From Phyto melanocephala (Eukaryota > Arthropoda > Insecta > Diptera > Rhinophoridae): a stretch of 64,000 nucleotides of DNA. The position numbers and the translations under genes were made by a program. The first letter of the stretch is position 1; every line of letters starts with the position of its first letter. Positions 39,203-49,530 of this stretch are shown piece after piece. Location of the stretch: contig OW799237.1 of the NCBI GenBank assembly GCA_941918925.1, positions 92,105,015-92,169,014 of the forward strand, given 5' to 3'. Under the pieces are notes generated by a model. That model saw only the letters and a list, made by a program, of their open reading frames with translations. It searched no databases and was not told the DNA's origin.

Positions 39203-40773
39203 TAATCTTCCCACCGATGTAGATTTTCTTTTGGCCCAGCAGCATACACACATATTTGATTAATTATAGATTTCTGTTAATGTCAACATCAGTATGAATA
39301 TAAGGTTAAGTATAAGTACCATATGTCTTGTATGAAACAACTTAAAAACTCTGCTACTGTAGTCTACTCTAAATTTTCTAATCTTAACCCTAGTCTGATT
39401 TTTTATAGATAGCCCAAAAACATATTTCAATGCAAAATCCCTTACCGATTTAAAATAATAAATTTTATTAGAAAAAAATGTCATATGAAAATTACATTAA
39501 AAAGACTTAATTGCACTTTTCAATGTGTGGCAACGCTATTTTATTTGTTCACATAAAAAACTTAACTTCAAAAATCCTAACGTTTGTAAACCAAGGAATT
39601 TATTCGCCTACCGTACAAGGCGTATTTATACAGGTGAAACTACCTGCCCAGCTGCTTGGGAACTATTATGTTGAAATTGGTTTAATTCGCCTTAATTTAA
39701 TTATTATTTATGCAGGGATGGAACATGAGATTTTAGTTTCGGTATTAAATTAATAACTTGATTGTACTTTTTTGATGAAAAATTACTAAATTTATATATA
39801 GTTGTTGCTTTTGCACCATTTATAATATGGTTTAAAAATATAGATCCTTTTCTGAATTAAATTTTATTGAATTTAACATATCATAACCACTTTTCCAACC
39901 CTAATATACGAATTGGCCTAGACAGAAATAATAACATTTATACAACAAAGCAACTTTTTATGCGATATTTTCCGTCTAGGCCAATTCGTATATCAGGGTT
40001 GGAAAAGTGGTTATGATATGTTAAATTCAATAAAATTTAATTCAAAAAAGGATATATATTTGTGAAATACATTACAAATGTTTCAAAAACAAGAAATACA
40101 CATACATTTGGAACATTTGTTATCAAAAAAGCGCAATCAAGTTAATTGTTTAATACAGATACGAAAATCTCATTTTCAAATTTTTTTACAAAATTCTACC
40201 CAATCAGCTGGGCTGATAATTTCACCTGTATGAATTCGCCTTGGAATATGCCTTGCTACCGTTTTAAAAACAGTAGCTAATTGTGAAATAAAAATTTGAA
40301 AATAATTTGTTAATTATCAAATCAAATAAATCACAATAATTAATCATTTAAAAGTATGTGTACATTGTTAAAACACAATTGTTAACAATAAATGTAAATT
40401 TGTTAATTTATTTGTTAACTTAAATTTAGCGACAGTCATTAACCACTAAAACTGCTTCGTATTTTAGAAAAGATTAACGCTGCCTATTTTTAATTATCAC
40501 AGCCTTTTAAGCCATATTTTGTAAGATTTCAAAATGCCTCTGAGTACATGCTCTTATAACTGCATGGTATATTATGGATCAGTTAAACACATGCGTCTAC
40601 CAACATCCTCACACCACATACCATAAGACGTACCAGGCAGGTATAAATATTTTATAACATTATTTTTTTCTTTTTCTCTCTCTCTCTCTTTCACTCTATC
40701 TCTTTCTCTGTATTAATAATTTATTTTAAAGGTCAGCTGCAGCTTTCTTTTTAAGGTTCACCACCACACAGAC
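38204..40773 (+). repeat. 2570-bp direct duplication, left copy
   Basis: Identical in layout to 45433-48002 at a constant offset of 7229. The one difference I noted is A38637 against C45866; I did not align every base. It contains mini-me-like sequence, a long palindrome (39500-40290) and unique AT-rich DNA. Its right end abuts the 5' LTR directly. Its left boundary is shared sequence AC at 38202-38203, also present at the end of the 3' LTR. Confidence 0.93.
39500..40290. repeat. long imperfect palindrome (foldback element?)
   Basis: The inner arms at about 39850-39938 and 39966-40052 are near-perfect complements (ACATATCATAACCACTTTTCCAACCC; AATTGGCCTAGAC). Weaker pairing continues outward (ACAGGTGAAACTACCTGCCC against the complement of ACAGGTGAAATTATCAGCCC). 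The total is about 790 bp around a 30-nt loop. No transposase was seen. The same palindrome recurs at 46729-47519. Confidence 0.75.
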
Positions 40774-40978
40774 TGTTGTATAGTTATTATGCTAGCACAT
40801 AATATGAGTTATGCTTGATTCTATACGTTTGCTCATAATGATTATACGAACCACCCTATAATTAATATAGTTCAATATGTCATTAATTAAAATAAGTTTG
40901 TAATAAAAAGGCATTATTAAATATCATCTCAACTAGAAAAGACGTCTTTTAATTAACATTAAAATTTCATATTTAACA
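40774..40978 (+). repeat. 5' LTR
   Basis: It starts TGTTGTATAG and ends TTAACA, so TGTT/AACA form the short inverted ends. It matches 45229-45432 base for base as far as I compared. The final A is absent or replaced in the 3' LTR. Confidence 0.93.
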
Positions 40979-40993
40979 TGGTGTCAGAAGTGG
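40979..40993 (+). promoter_or_regulatory. primer-binding site
   Basis: TGGTGTCAGAAGTGG directly follows the LTR. TGG at the start pairs with the CCA end of a tRNA. From memory this resembles the tRNA-Leu site used by some insect gypsy-type elements; the tRNA identity needs checking. Confidence 0.75.
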
Positions 40994-41113
40994 TTTCTGA
41001 TAACTAATTATCAGTTTTGGTAATAAAAAGAAACTTTCAGGATCATATTCAACAACAAAGACTGATTTAAAAAAAAAAAAAAAAAAACAAAGAGGGTTTA
41101 CTTAAATTTCGAA

Positions 41114-44100
41114 ATGTCGCTGGAAGAGAAAAAGCCATGCAATAGCCAATTGTTTGCTGCTACACTGCAACCTATAAATTTAAAGTCTACAAATTTGGCC
41201 AAAGAATGGAAGATGTGGCATACACAGTTTAAGATTTTTTTGAGAGCGTCTGATTTGGAGTCACAATCCGATTCAAGAAAAGTTGCTTTAATGCTGCATC
41301 ATCTTGGTAGCCAATCATTAGAAATATTCAACTCTTTTGATTTTAATATAGACACGGTCAAATACGATGATTTAGTTAACAAAATGGCGGCGTTTTTTAT
41401 TCCTAAAACAAATATTGTAATGGAAAGGCACAAATTTTTTACGTACAAACAACAAGAGGAGCAAACAGTTGATGAATTTGTAACAGTTCTAAGAAATCTT
41501 AGTATGAACTGTGAGTTTGGAAATTTAAGAGAAGCATTGATTCGTGACATTTTTATTTGTGGACTAACCCCCAAATTGGGTAGTATACGAGAAAGACTTT
41601 TGACAGAAGGCGATGTTTCTCTTGAGAGAGCAATCACAATTGCTAAAAATATGGTGATGGCCAAACATAATTCGACAATATTGCAGCAAGATGGTGCTGA
41701 TGAAGGGGTTATTAATGTAGTTACCAAGAAAAATCCTAAAATGCAGTATCAGCACAATCAAAGCAGCAGAAACAACATTGTAAGAAGCAACAACAATAAT
41801 AATAACAACAACAACAAAAACCACGCAAATTGTATGAAGTGTGGACAAATCCACAATATAAAATGCCCAGCAGAAGGGGTGAAGTGTTATGAATGCGGAA
41901 AAATTAACCATTTTGCAAAGATGTGCTTTCAAAAGAAGAAATTCGTCAAACAGATGGTTGCAGACGGTGAGTCAGAGGAAGAAGAAGATTTATTTGTCGG
42001 AGCTGTTAACAAGATTGATCAAACAACAAAAGAATGGAATGTTGAGGTAACAATAAATAAGCGAAAAATTGTTTGTCAAATAGATACAGGTGCACAGGCC
42101 AATATAATGTCGAAGAAAACGGCAGCTTTGTTGAAACTAGAAAATAACTTGGAAAAATCTAAAATTAGAATTTGTTCATTTAGCGGTGAAAAAATTCCAG
42201 TATTAGGAACAGCAAATTTAGAGGTTACTTATAAAAATAAAATTTTCATTATAAAATTTTTCGTTGTCAATATACACTGTAAAAATATTATTGGTATTGA
42301 AACTTCTGTAGTAATGAATTTGATTAAGCAGGTTAATAACATTTCAATAAATGGAATCATTGAAAAGTATTCGGATGTGTTAAGTGGTCTTGGTCATTTA
42401 CCGAATGAATGTGATTTTATGGTGAGGGATGATGTTGTGCCGGTTATAGAACCGCCCCGTAAGATACCTTTTAAATTGCTTGATAAGTTAAAGAAAGAGT
42501 TAGATAGAATGATAAATTTAGACGTGATTGTCCCAGAACATGAACCAACAGAGTGGGTGAATTCAATTGTTCTTGTCACTAAACCTAATGGTAATTTAAG
42601 AATTTGTTTGGATCCTAGAAACTTAAATAAGGCTATATTGAGGCCACATTATCCATTTCCTAACATTGAAGAATGCAAGGCAAAACTAAATGGGTCAAAT
42701 TACTTTTCGTCATTGGATGCTAATAGCGGCTTTTGGATGATACCGTTGAGTAAAAGGTCATCCAAGCTTTGTACGTTCAATACACCATTTGGTCGATTTC
42801 GTTTTTTGAGACTTCCTTTCGGTATTAATGCGGCTCCTGAAATTTTTCATGCCGAGATGGTTAAATTATTTGGTGATATCCCTGGATTAATAATTTATAT
42901 TGATGATTTTTTAATTTTTTCATCCAGTATAGAGGAACATTTCAAGATTCTGGAAACGGTATTTCGTAGGGCAAAAGATGTAGGTGTGAGGTTTAATAAG
43001 GCAAAATGCAATTTTTTTAAAACTGAGGTAAAGTTTTTAGGGCATAGATTTGATAAATCAGGGGTAAGGGCTGATGAAGAAAAGGTAGAGTCAATACTTC
43101 AAATGCCGAGACCAGAAAATGTTAAGGACTTACAGCGATTTTTGGGTATGGTTAACTACTTAGGTTCATTCATAAATAATTTGTCTCTGAAAAATAAGAA
43201 TTTGAGAGAATTGCTGAAGAATGAAGTTCAATGGCACTGGACGTCGGTACATGACGGGGAATTTAATAATTTAAAAAAAGAGATTACTATGACACCGGTT
43301 CTTACTTATTTTGACACTAGGAAGGAGATCATTTTATCAGTTGATGCTTCAAAATTTGCGCTAGGGGCAGCGATTTTGCATGGAAAAAATCCCATTGCAT
43401 ATGCATCAGTTTCTTTAACGGAAACTCAGAAGAATTATGCTCAAATTGAGAAGGAGTTATTAGCCATACTTTTTGGATGTACTAGATTTCATCAGTACAT
43501 ATATGGGTCTAAGGTGATAGTTGAAACGGATCATAAGCCCTTGGTTAGTCTTTTTGATAGACCTCTTCATAAGATTCCACCTAGATTGCAACGTTTTATG
43601 CTGCGCTTGCAATGCTACGATATTTCTTTGATATACAAACCGGGAAGGGATTTGAAGATTGCAGACACGCTTTCAAGGGCGCCGTTGAACGTTACGACAC
43701 TATCAGAGGTAGATAGGGAATTAAATTTACATTGCAATTTTATCGCTACTAATATGGAGGTTCCATTTGTAGATATTGATACGGTAAGGGAACAAAGTTT
43801 GAAAGATGAAACATTTTTAAAAATTATGGCTTACGTAAGAGAGGGCTGGCCAAAGAATAGAAAGAATATTGAAGACGATGTCGTACCTTATTTTAAAATA
43901 AAGGATGAAATTAGTGTCTTGGAGAACATTTGTTTAAAAAATCATCAGATATTGATTCCAAGAAGCCTTAGAAAGAGGGTATTGGAAAGAATTCATGAAG
44001 GTCATATGGGTGTTCTAAGGTGTCAACATTTGGCGCGGCAGTCAGTGTACTGGCCGAATATATATAATGACATCGCTAATGTTGTATCGAATTGTGATGT

Positions 44101-45076
44101 GTGTATGAAGTATCAGAACTCCAACACCAGACCAGAATTAATGCCGCACGACGTTATTGATATTCCTTGGTATAAGGTTGGGACTGATCTTTTTGAATTT
44201 CGGGGAAAAATGTATCTCCTGGTAGTTGATTATTATTCAAAATTTGTGGAGATTGAATTGCTTAATTCAGGTTATACTGCCTTACAGGTAATAATAAAAT
44301 TTAAGTCAATTTTTGCACGACATGGTATTCCAATAACCCTAATTTCCGATAATGGGCCACCTTTTAGTTCAAGGGAATTCAAACATTTTTGTGAGAATTG
44401 GGGAATTGATCATAGAACCTCTAGTCCTTATTTGCCGAGATCAAATGGTTTGGCTGAACGGACAATTCAAACAGTCAAAAAATTATTAATAAAATCAATT
44501 GAAAGCAATTCTGATCCTTATATTGCGTTATTGCATTATCGAACAACGCCTAAGGGAGATCTTCCAAGCCCCTCAGAGTTGTTAATGTCACGTTCTTTGC
44601 GAACCCGGGTACCTTCTTTGGAAGATAACATGAGGCCTAGGTTAGTTAATGGCAAAGAATATATTGATAAAGTACAATCAAATTTGAAGAAAACTATTAA
44701 GTATTATAACAAAAAATCTAAAAAGTTTGAGCTAGTAAATACGGGTGATAAGATCATGTTTAAGCAAGCACCTACGAGCTGTTGGTTTCATGGAGAGGTA
44801 GTGGAGGTTTGCAAGGAACCGAGATCATTTGTTGTTTTAGATGGAAACGGATCACATTTTAGAAGAAGTTTAGAACATATTAAAAAATCGCCAGGGAACA
44901 GTTTGGATGAGGAAAAAACTAATAGTAACGAGAACTGTGTAAGTCCGGAAACTGATCCTAATATAGGGAAAGATAGAAGGGAAGAGGAGGCTGTTGCACA
45001 AAATATTAAACCAACGGATCAGTATGTAACGCGTAGGGGTAGAGTTATTAATAGGCCTAAGAGACTTGCTTTGTAA
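41114..45076 (+). CDS. Gag-Pol polyprotein of a Ty3/gypsy-type retrotransposon, 1320 aa
   Basis: A single frame encodes Gag and all Pol enzymes. Gag ends with two zinc-knuckle-like motifs (from Cys240, CMKCGQIHN; and Cys258, CYECGKINHFAKMC). Protease has IDTGAQANIM with Asp324. Reverse transcriptase includes LDANSGFWMIPL and YIDD at 595-598. RNase H shows SVDASKFALGAA, AQIEKELLAI and ETDHKPL. Integrase has a His/Cys zinc region (HEGHMG to CDVCMKYQ) and the D, D-35-E triad at Asp1025, Asp1079 and Glu1115. No stop or frameshift occurs, and all catalytic residues I looked for are present, so it is probably competent. No env is present. The clade is not settled (mag- or mdg3-like are possibilities). 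The 5' leader from the LTR to ATG is 135 nt. Confidence 0.95.
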   Translation: MSLEEKKPCNSQLFAATLQPINLKSTNLAKEWKMWHTQFKIFLRASDLESQSDSRKVALMLHHLGSQSLEIFNSFDFNIDTVKYDDLVNKMAAFFIPKTNIVMERHKFFTYKQQEEQTVDEFVTVLRNLSMNCEFGNLREALIRDIFICGLTPKLGSIRERLLTEGDVSLERAITIAKNMVMAKHNSTILQQDGADEGVINVVTKKNPKMQYQHNQSSRNNIVRSNNNNNNNNNKNHANCMKCGQIHNIKCPAEGVKCYECGKINHFAKMCFQKKKFVKQMVADGESEEEEDLFVGAVNKIDQTTKEWNVEVTINKRKIVCQIDTGAQANIMSKKTAALLKLENNLEKSKIRICSFSGEKIPVLGTANLEVTYKNKIFIIKFFVVNIHCKNIIGIETSVVMNLIKQVNNISINGIIEKYSDVLSGLGHLPNECDFMVRDDVVPVIEPPRKIPFKLLDKLKKELDRMINLDVIVPEHEPTEWVNSIVLVTKPNGNLRICLDPRNLNKAILRPHYPFPNIEECKAKLNGSNYFSSLDANSGFWMIPLSKRSSKLCTFNTPFGRFRFLRLPFGINAAPEIFHAEMVKLFGDIPGLIIYIDDFLIFSSSIEEHFKILETVFRRAKDVGVRFNKAKCNFFKTEVKFLGHRFDKSGVRADEEKVESILQMPRPENVKDLQRFLGMVNYLGSFINNLSLKNKNLRELLKNEVQWHWTSVHDGEFNNLKKEITMTPVLTYFDTRKEIILSVDASKFALGAAILHGKNPIAYASVSLTETQKNYAQIEKELLAILFGCTRFHQYIYGSKVIVETDHKPLVSLFDRPLHKIPPRLQRFMLRLQCYDISLIYKPGRDLKIADTLSRAPLNVTTLSEVDRELNLHCNFIATNMEVPFVDIDTVREQSLKDETFLKIMAYVREGWPKNRKNIEDDVVPYFKIKDEISVLENICLKNHQILIPRSLRKRVLERIHEGHMGVLRCQHLARQSVYWPNIYNDIANVVSNCDVCMKYQNSNTRPELMPHDVIDIPWYKVGTDLFEFRGKMYLLVVDYYSKFVEIELLNSGYTALQVIIKFKSIFARHGIPITLISDNGPPFSSREFKHFCENWGIDHRTSSPYLPRSNGLAERTIQTVKKLLIKSIESNSDPYIALLHYRTTPKGDLPSPSELLMSRSLRTRVPSLEDNMRPRLVNGKEYIDKVQSNLKKTIKYYNKKSKKFELVNTGDKIMFKQAPTSCWFHGEVVEVCKEPRSFVVLDGNGSHFRRSLEHIKKSPGNSLDEEKTNSNENCVSPETDPNIGKDRREEEAVAQNIKPTDQYVTRRGRVINRPKRLAL

Positions 45077-45116
45077 TTTATAATTTGTAAAATTTGTAAC
45101 AAAATAATTACTGTAT

Positions 45117-45123
45117 TTATTAA

Positions 45124-45172
<49 letters not shown>

Positions 45173-45173
45173 T
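45117..45173. repeat. TTA/ATT microsatellite before the 3' LTR
   Basis: About 18 units of ATT between the gag-pol stop and the polypurine tract. It is internal to the retrotransposon. Confidence 0.9.
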
Positions 45174-45217
45174 ATTTAATCACTTATGTTAAACTATATT
45201 TATTTTTAATCTTATTT

Positions 45218-45228
45218 GAAATGGGAGA
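45218..45228 (+). promoter_or_regulatory. polypurine tract
   Basis: GAAATGGGAGA ends immediately before the TG of the 3' LTR, the usual site of plus-strand priming. Confidence 0.75.
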
Positions 45229-45432
45229 TGTTGTATAGTTATTATGCTAGCACATAATATGAGTTATGCTTGATTCTATACGTTTGCTCATAATGATTAT
45301 ACGAACCACCCTATAATTAATATAGTTCAATATGTCATTAATTAAAATAAGTTTGTAATAAAAAGGCATTATTAAATATCATCTCAACTAGAAAAGACGT
45401 CTTTTAATTAACATTAAAATTTCATATTTAAC
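45229..45432 (+). repeat. 3' LTR (lacks the last base)
   Basis: It begins TGTTGTATAG at 45229 and ends TTAAC at 45432, where the 5' LTR ends TTAACA. The next bases, TAGAGGAG, are the start of the second copy of the duplicated segment. AC is shared by both sides of this junction. Confidence 0.92.
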
Positions 45433-48002
45433 TAGAGGAGTCGATTAAGCCCTGACCGTCTGTCCGTATGTCCGTCTGCCCGTCTGTCCGTGTGTTGGTT
45501 GAAATCAACTTTTAGAAGCAACTATATGTTCCTCAGATCTGTATATGGTATCAATCTCTTGGAAATATCCAGGAATGAATCGCTATTGAAATTCACCACA
45601 ATCGCCCCATACCTTTCTGAGATATGAGCAAAAAACCACGACCACCTCGTTTTTTTTCACAATTACAACAGCAACATACATACATACATACATGTAAAAA
45701 ACATACCAAACAAAAACAATTACAAAAAAAAAAATATTAAAAATAAGAAAAAAATAATAAAAAAAACTACAAAAAAAATTTTTAAAAAAATTTAAAAAAA
45801 ATTTAAAAAATATTTTTAAAAATTTTTCTAAAAAAATTTTTTAAAAAAATTTAAAAAAAAATATACAAAAAAATAATAAAATATAAATAATATATTAAAT
45901 AAAATAAAATTTTTTTGGCTCAGCTGGGATTCGATGCCACATTTATTCTAACGTGTACGTATGCACGTATTTTATATGGGATGAATGGTGATACAAACAA
46001 TTGTTATTGCATGACTACACGTTGTGAAGGGTATATAAGATTCGGCACGGCCGAATATAGCACTGTTACTTGTTGTAATGTTGTTTTTGTGAATAAAAAA
46101 TCGAGGTGGTCGTAGGTTTTTGCTCATATCTCAGTTGTTTATATACCGATGTTTCTGATTTTCAATACCGTTCTACTCCCGAATATTTCTGATATTTTAA
46201 TACCTCACTCGGGTCCAAGCGATATCGGGGGGCTTCAAAAAGTTGATTTCAACATACACACGGACAGACGGTCAGACGGACAGACTGACAGACTGACAGA
46301 GCTTAATCGACTCCCCTATTCATAAGCTTTCAGAAAATATATACTTTAGGGGATCGGAAATGAAAATTGTAGAAATTTCACACGGAATGACAAACCTATA
46401 TATACCCTTTTTCACTGTGTGAAGGGTATAATAATCTTCCCACCGATGTAGATTTTCTTTTGGCCCAGCAGCATACACACATATTTGATTAATTATAGAT
46501 TTCTGTTAATGTCAACATCAGTATGAATATAAGGTTAAGTATAAGTACCATATGTCTTGTATGAAACAACTTAAAAACTCTGCTACTGTAGTCTACTCTA
46601 AATTTTCTAATCTTAACCCTAGTCTGATTTTTTATAGATAGCCCAAAAACATATTTCAATGCAAAATCCCTTACCGATTTAAAATAATAAATTTTATTAG
46701 AAAAAAATGTCATATGAAAATTACATTAAAAAGACTTAATTGCACTTTTCAATGTGTGGCAACGCTATTTTATTTGTTCACATAAAAAACTTAACTTCAA
46801 AAATCCTAACGTTTGTAAACCAAGGAATTTATTCGCCTACCGTACAAGGCGTATTTATACAGGTGAAACTACCTGCCCAGCTGCTTGGGAACTATTATGT
46901 TGAAATTGGTTTAATTCGCCTTAATTTAATTATTATTTATGCAGGGATGGAACATGAGATTTTAGTTTCGGTATTAAATTAATAACTTGATTGTACTTTT
47001 TTGATGAAAAATTACTAAATTTATATATAGTTGTTGCTTTTGCACCATTTATAATATGGTTTAAAAATATAGATCCTTTTCTGAATTAAATTTTATTGAA
47101 TTTAACATATCATAACCACTTTTCCAACCCTAATATACGAATTGGCCTAGACAGAAATAATAACATTTATACAACAAAGCAACTTTTTATGCGATATTTT
47201 CCGTCTAGGCCAATTCGTATATCAGGGTTGGAAAAGTGGTTATGATATGTTAAATTCAATAAAATTTAATTCAAAAAAGGATATATATTTGTGAAATACA
47301 TTACAAATGTTTCAAAAACAAGAAATACACATACATTTGGAACATTTGTTATCAAAAAAGCGCAATCAAGTTAATTGTTTAATACAGATACGAAAATCTC
47401 ATTTTCAAATTTTTTTACAAAATTCTACCCAATCAGCTGGGCTGATAATTTCACCTGTATGAATTCGCCTTGGAATATGCCTTGCTACCGTTTTAAAAAC
47501 AGTAGCTAATTGTGAAATAAAAATTTGAAAATAATTTGTTAATTATCAAATCAAATAAATCACAATAATTAATCATTTAAAAGTATGTGTACATTGTTAA
47601 AACACAATTGTTAACAATAAATGTAAATTTGTTAATTTATTTGTTAACTTAAATTTAGCGACAGTCATTAACCACTAAAACTGCTTCGTATTTTAGAAAA
47701 GATTAACGCTGCCTATTTTTAATTATCACAGCCTTTTAAGCCATATTTTGTAAGATTTCAAAATGCCTCTGAGTACATGCTCTTATAACTGCATGGTATA
47801 TTATGGATCAGTTAAACACATGCGTCTACCAACATCCTCACACCACATACCATAAGACGTACCAGGCAGGTATAAATATTTTATAACATTATTTTTTTCT
47901 TTTTCTCTCTCTCTCTCTTTCACTCTATCTCTTTCTCTGTATTAATAATTTATTTTAAAGGTCAGCTGCAGCTTTCTTTTTAAGGTTCACCACCACACAG
48001 AC
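45433..48002 (+). repeat. 2570-bp direct duplication, right copy
   Basis: It corresponds to 38204-40773. Its right end continues CACACAGAC into AAACTAAG without an insertion, so it provides the empty site for the retrotransposon. Its left end is fused to the 3' LTR. Both copies contain mini-me-like sequence and the long palindrome. Confidence 0.93.
46729..47519. repeat. long imperfect palindrome, second copy
   Basis: The duplicate of 39500-40290 inside the right copy of the 2570-bp segment, with the same arms and loop. Confidence 0.75.
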
Positions 48003-48660
48003 AAACTAAGTTTTAACTTTAATCGTAATATTCATAACCGGTAGTGGTTGTTCATTAACAGCATTTTTTACAAATTAATCACAAAGTAAAAAATTTACTC
48101 TTACAAATTGAAAAGTTCCTTGTATGACATGTTGAAAGTTGAATAAACTGCTTAACCAAGAGGTGAACATACTCGATAGCACTTTTTGTTTTGAACTTTT
48201 TTTTTTGTATTTTTTTTAGTTGTTTTGGGCAAAAACGCTAATAAAGTAATAATTTTATTAATTTTAATTTGAATTTGCTAAAATAATTATAAAATAAATA
48301 ATGATATTATTTATTGACACATTAATAAAAGAAATTATTAAAAATTTCGATGTTGACAATTGTTGGCGTAAACATGCTTAAGTCGTTCGTTTAGATTTCA
48401 CAATAAACTGATGCAAAGAGATATTTTTTTTTTGACAAAGGACTCTTGTGCGTTATAAAATCAGATGGCTTATTCATAAGGGGTCCTTAGTATTGTATAA
48501 TTACATTATTTTAAAAATTTTTAAAAAGGTCTTAGAATTTACAAAACTTTGAAATCATTTAAAATTTTTTTTATATATTATGAGTTTATAACAATATTGT
48601 ACCCAGGACACCCATGTGATTTAGCCAAGAAAGAATTTTCAATCTTTAATAAAAATTTAA
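48003..48660. other. no gene seen
   Basis: AT-rich intergenic DNA up to the start of the Helitron. Confidence 0.5.
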
Positions 48661-49530
48661 TCTATATATATAAAAGTGAAACTCTGTGTGTGTGTGTGTG
48701 TGTGTGTTAGCTATAGACTCCGAAACTGTAAAACCGATCGGGCTCAAACTTTATTAAGTTGTTGTACACATACCAGGGAGTGTTTATGGGTGGAAAAAAG
48801 TGGGCGGGGCCACGCCCATAAAAAATTAGTTATCATTTTAAGCTACTTGTACATGACCGAAATTGCTGAAACTTTGCACACATATCGAGCTCTCATGACT
48901 AAATAATTTCGTGATTGAAAAAGTGGGCAAGGCCACGCCCATAAAAATTTTTTAATTTTGAGGTACTTGCAATGGACGGATTTTACTGAAACTTTGCACA
49001 CATATTGGGCTGTCATGACTTTATAATTTTGTGATTAGAAAAGTGGGCAGGGCCACGCCCATAAAAAAAAGTTATAAGTTTGAGGTACTTGCACTTGACC
49101 GATTTTTCTGAAACTTTGCACACATATCGAGCTGTCATGACTAAATAATTTCGTGATAAGAAAAGTGGGCGGGGCCACGCCCATAAAAGAGTTTTAATTT
49201 TGAGGTACTTGCACTGGACCGATTTTTCTGAAACTTTGCACACATATTGAGCTGTTAGGACTTTACAATTTCGTGGTTAGAAAAATGGGCAGGGCAACGC
49301 CCATAAAAACAATTATAATTTTGAGGTACTTGCACTGGTCCAATTTTTCTGAAACTTTGCACACATATTGAGCTGTTATGACTTTACAATTTCGTGATTA
49401 GAAAAGTGGGCAATGCCACGCCCATAAAAAAAATTATAATATTTAGGTTTTTGCACTTGATATTCAATTAAAATTCAGAATGCTTTTCGTTTCATTAAGG
49501 GGCGTAGCAACGCGCGCCGGGTTTGCCTAG
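48661..49530 (+). mobile_element. non-autonomous Helitron with internal tandem array
   Basis: After an A, it starts TCTATATATATAAAAGTGAA. It ends GGGTTTGCCTAG before a T, with the GC-rich pairing stretch GCAACGCGCGCCGGGTTTGC just before the end. This is the Helitron layout (A^TC...CTAG^T with a subterminal hairpin). A TG microsatellite lies at 48683-48706, followed by six tandem units. No Rep/helicase frame is present. Confidence 0.8.
48785..49440 (+). repeat. tandem array, six units of 120-123 bp
   Basis: Each unit holds GTGGGCGGGGCCACGCCCAT (palindromic core, with variants), at about 48800, 48923, 49043, 49165, 49285 and 49406. Each then has TGAGGTACTTGCAC, CTGAAACTTTGCACACATAT and CATGACT..AATTTCGTGAT. 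Units differ by scattered substitutions. Confidence 0.88.

Larger units (their letters stand above)
40774..45432 (+). mobile_element. Ty3/gypsy-type LTR retrotransposon, structurally intact
   Basis: The element is 4659 bp, with 204-bp LTRs that appear identical, a primer-binding site, one gag-pol frame and a polypurine tract. Identical LTRs suggest recent insertion. There is no env frame between the stop (45076) and the 3' LTR. It has no target-site duplication: the left flank is ...CACAGAC and the right flank TAGAGGAG, and these belong to opposite ends of the duplicated 2570-bp segment. Confidence 0.95.

Noticed and set aside
38686..39753. Open frames repeated exactly at 45915-46982
   Set aside because: They recur because the 2570-bp segment is duplicated. 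They fall in mini-me-like DNA and in the palindrome and show no protein family.
41299..41932. Minus-strand open frames of 122-142 codons opposite gag
   Set aside because: They are antisense shadows of the gag-pol frame with no domain of their own.
48785..49440. Regularly spaced repeats that might suggest a CRISPR array
   Set aside because: The units are contiguous 120-bp repeats inside a Helitron in eukaryotic DNA; there are no short repeats with unique spacers.
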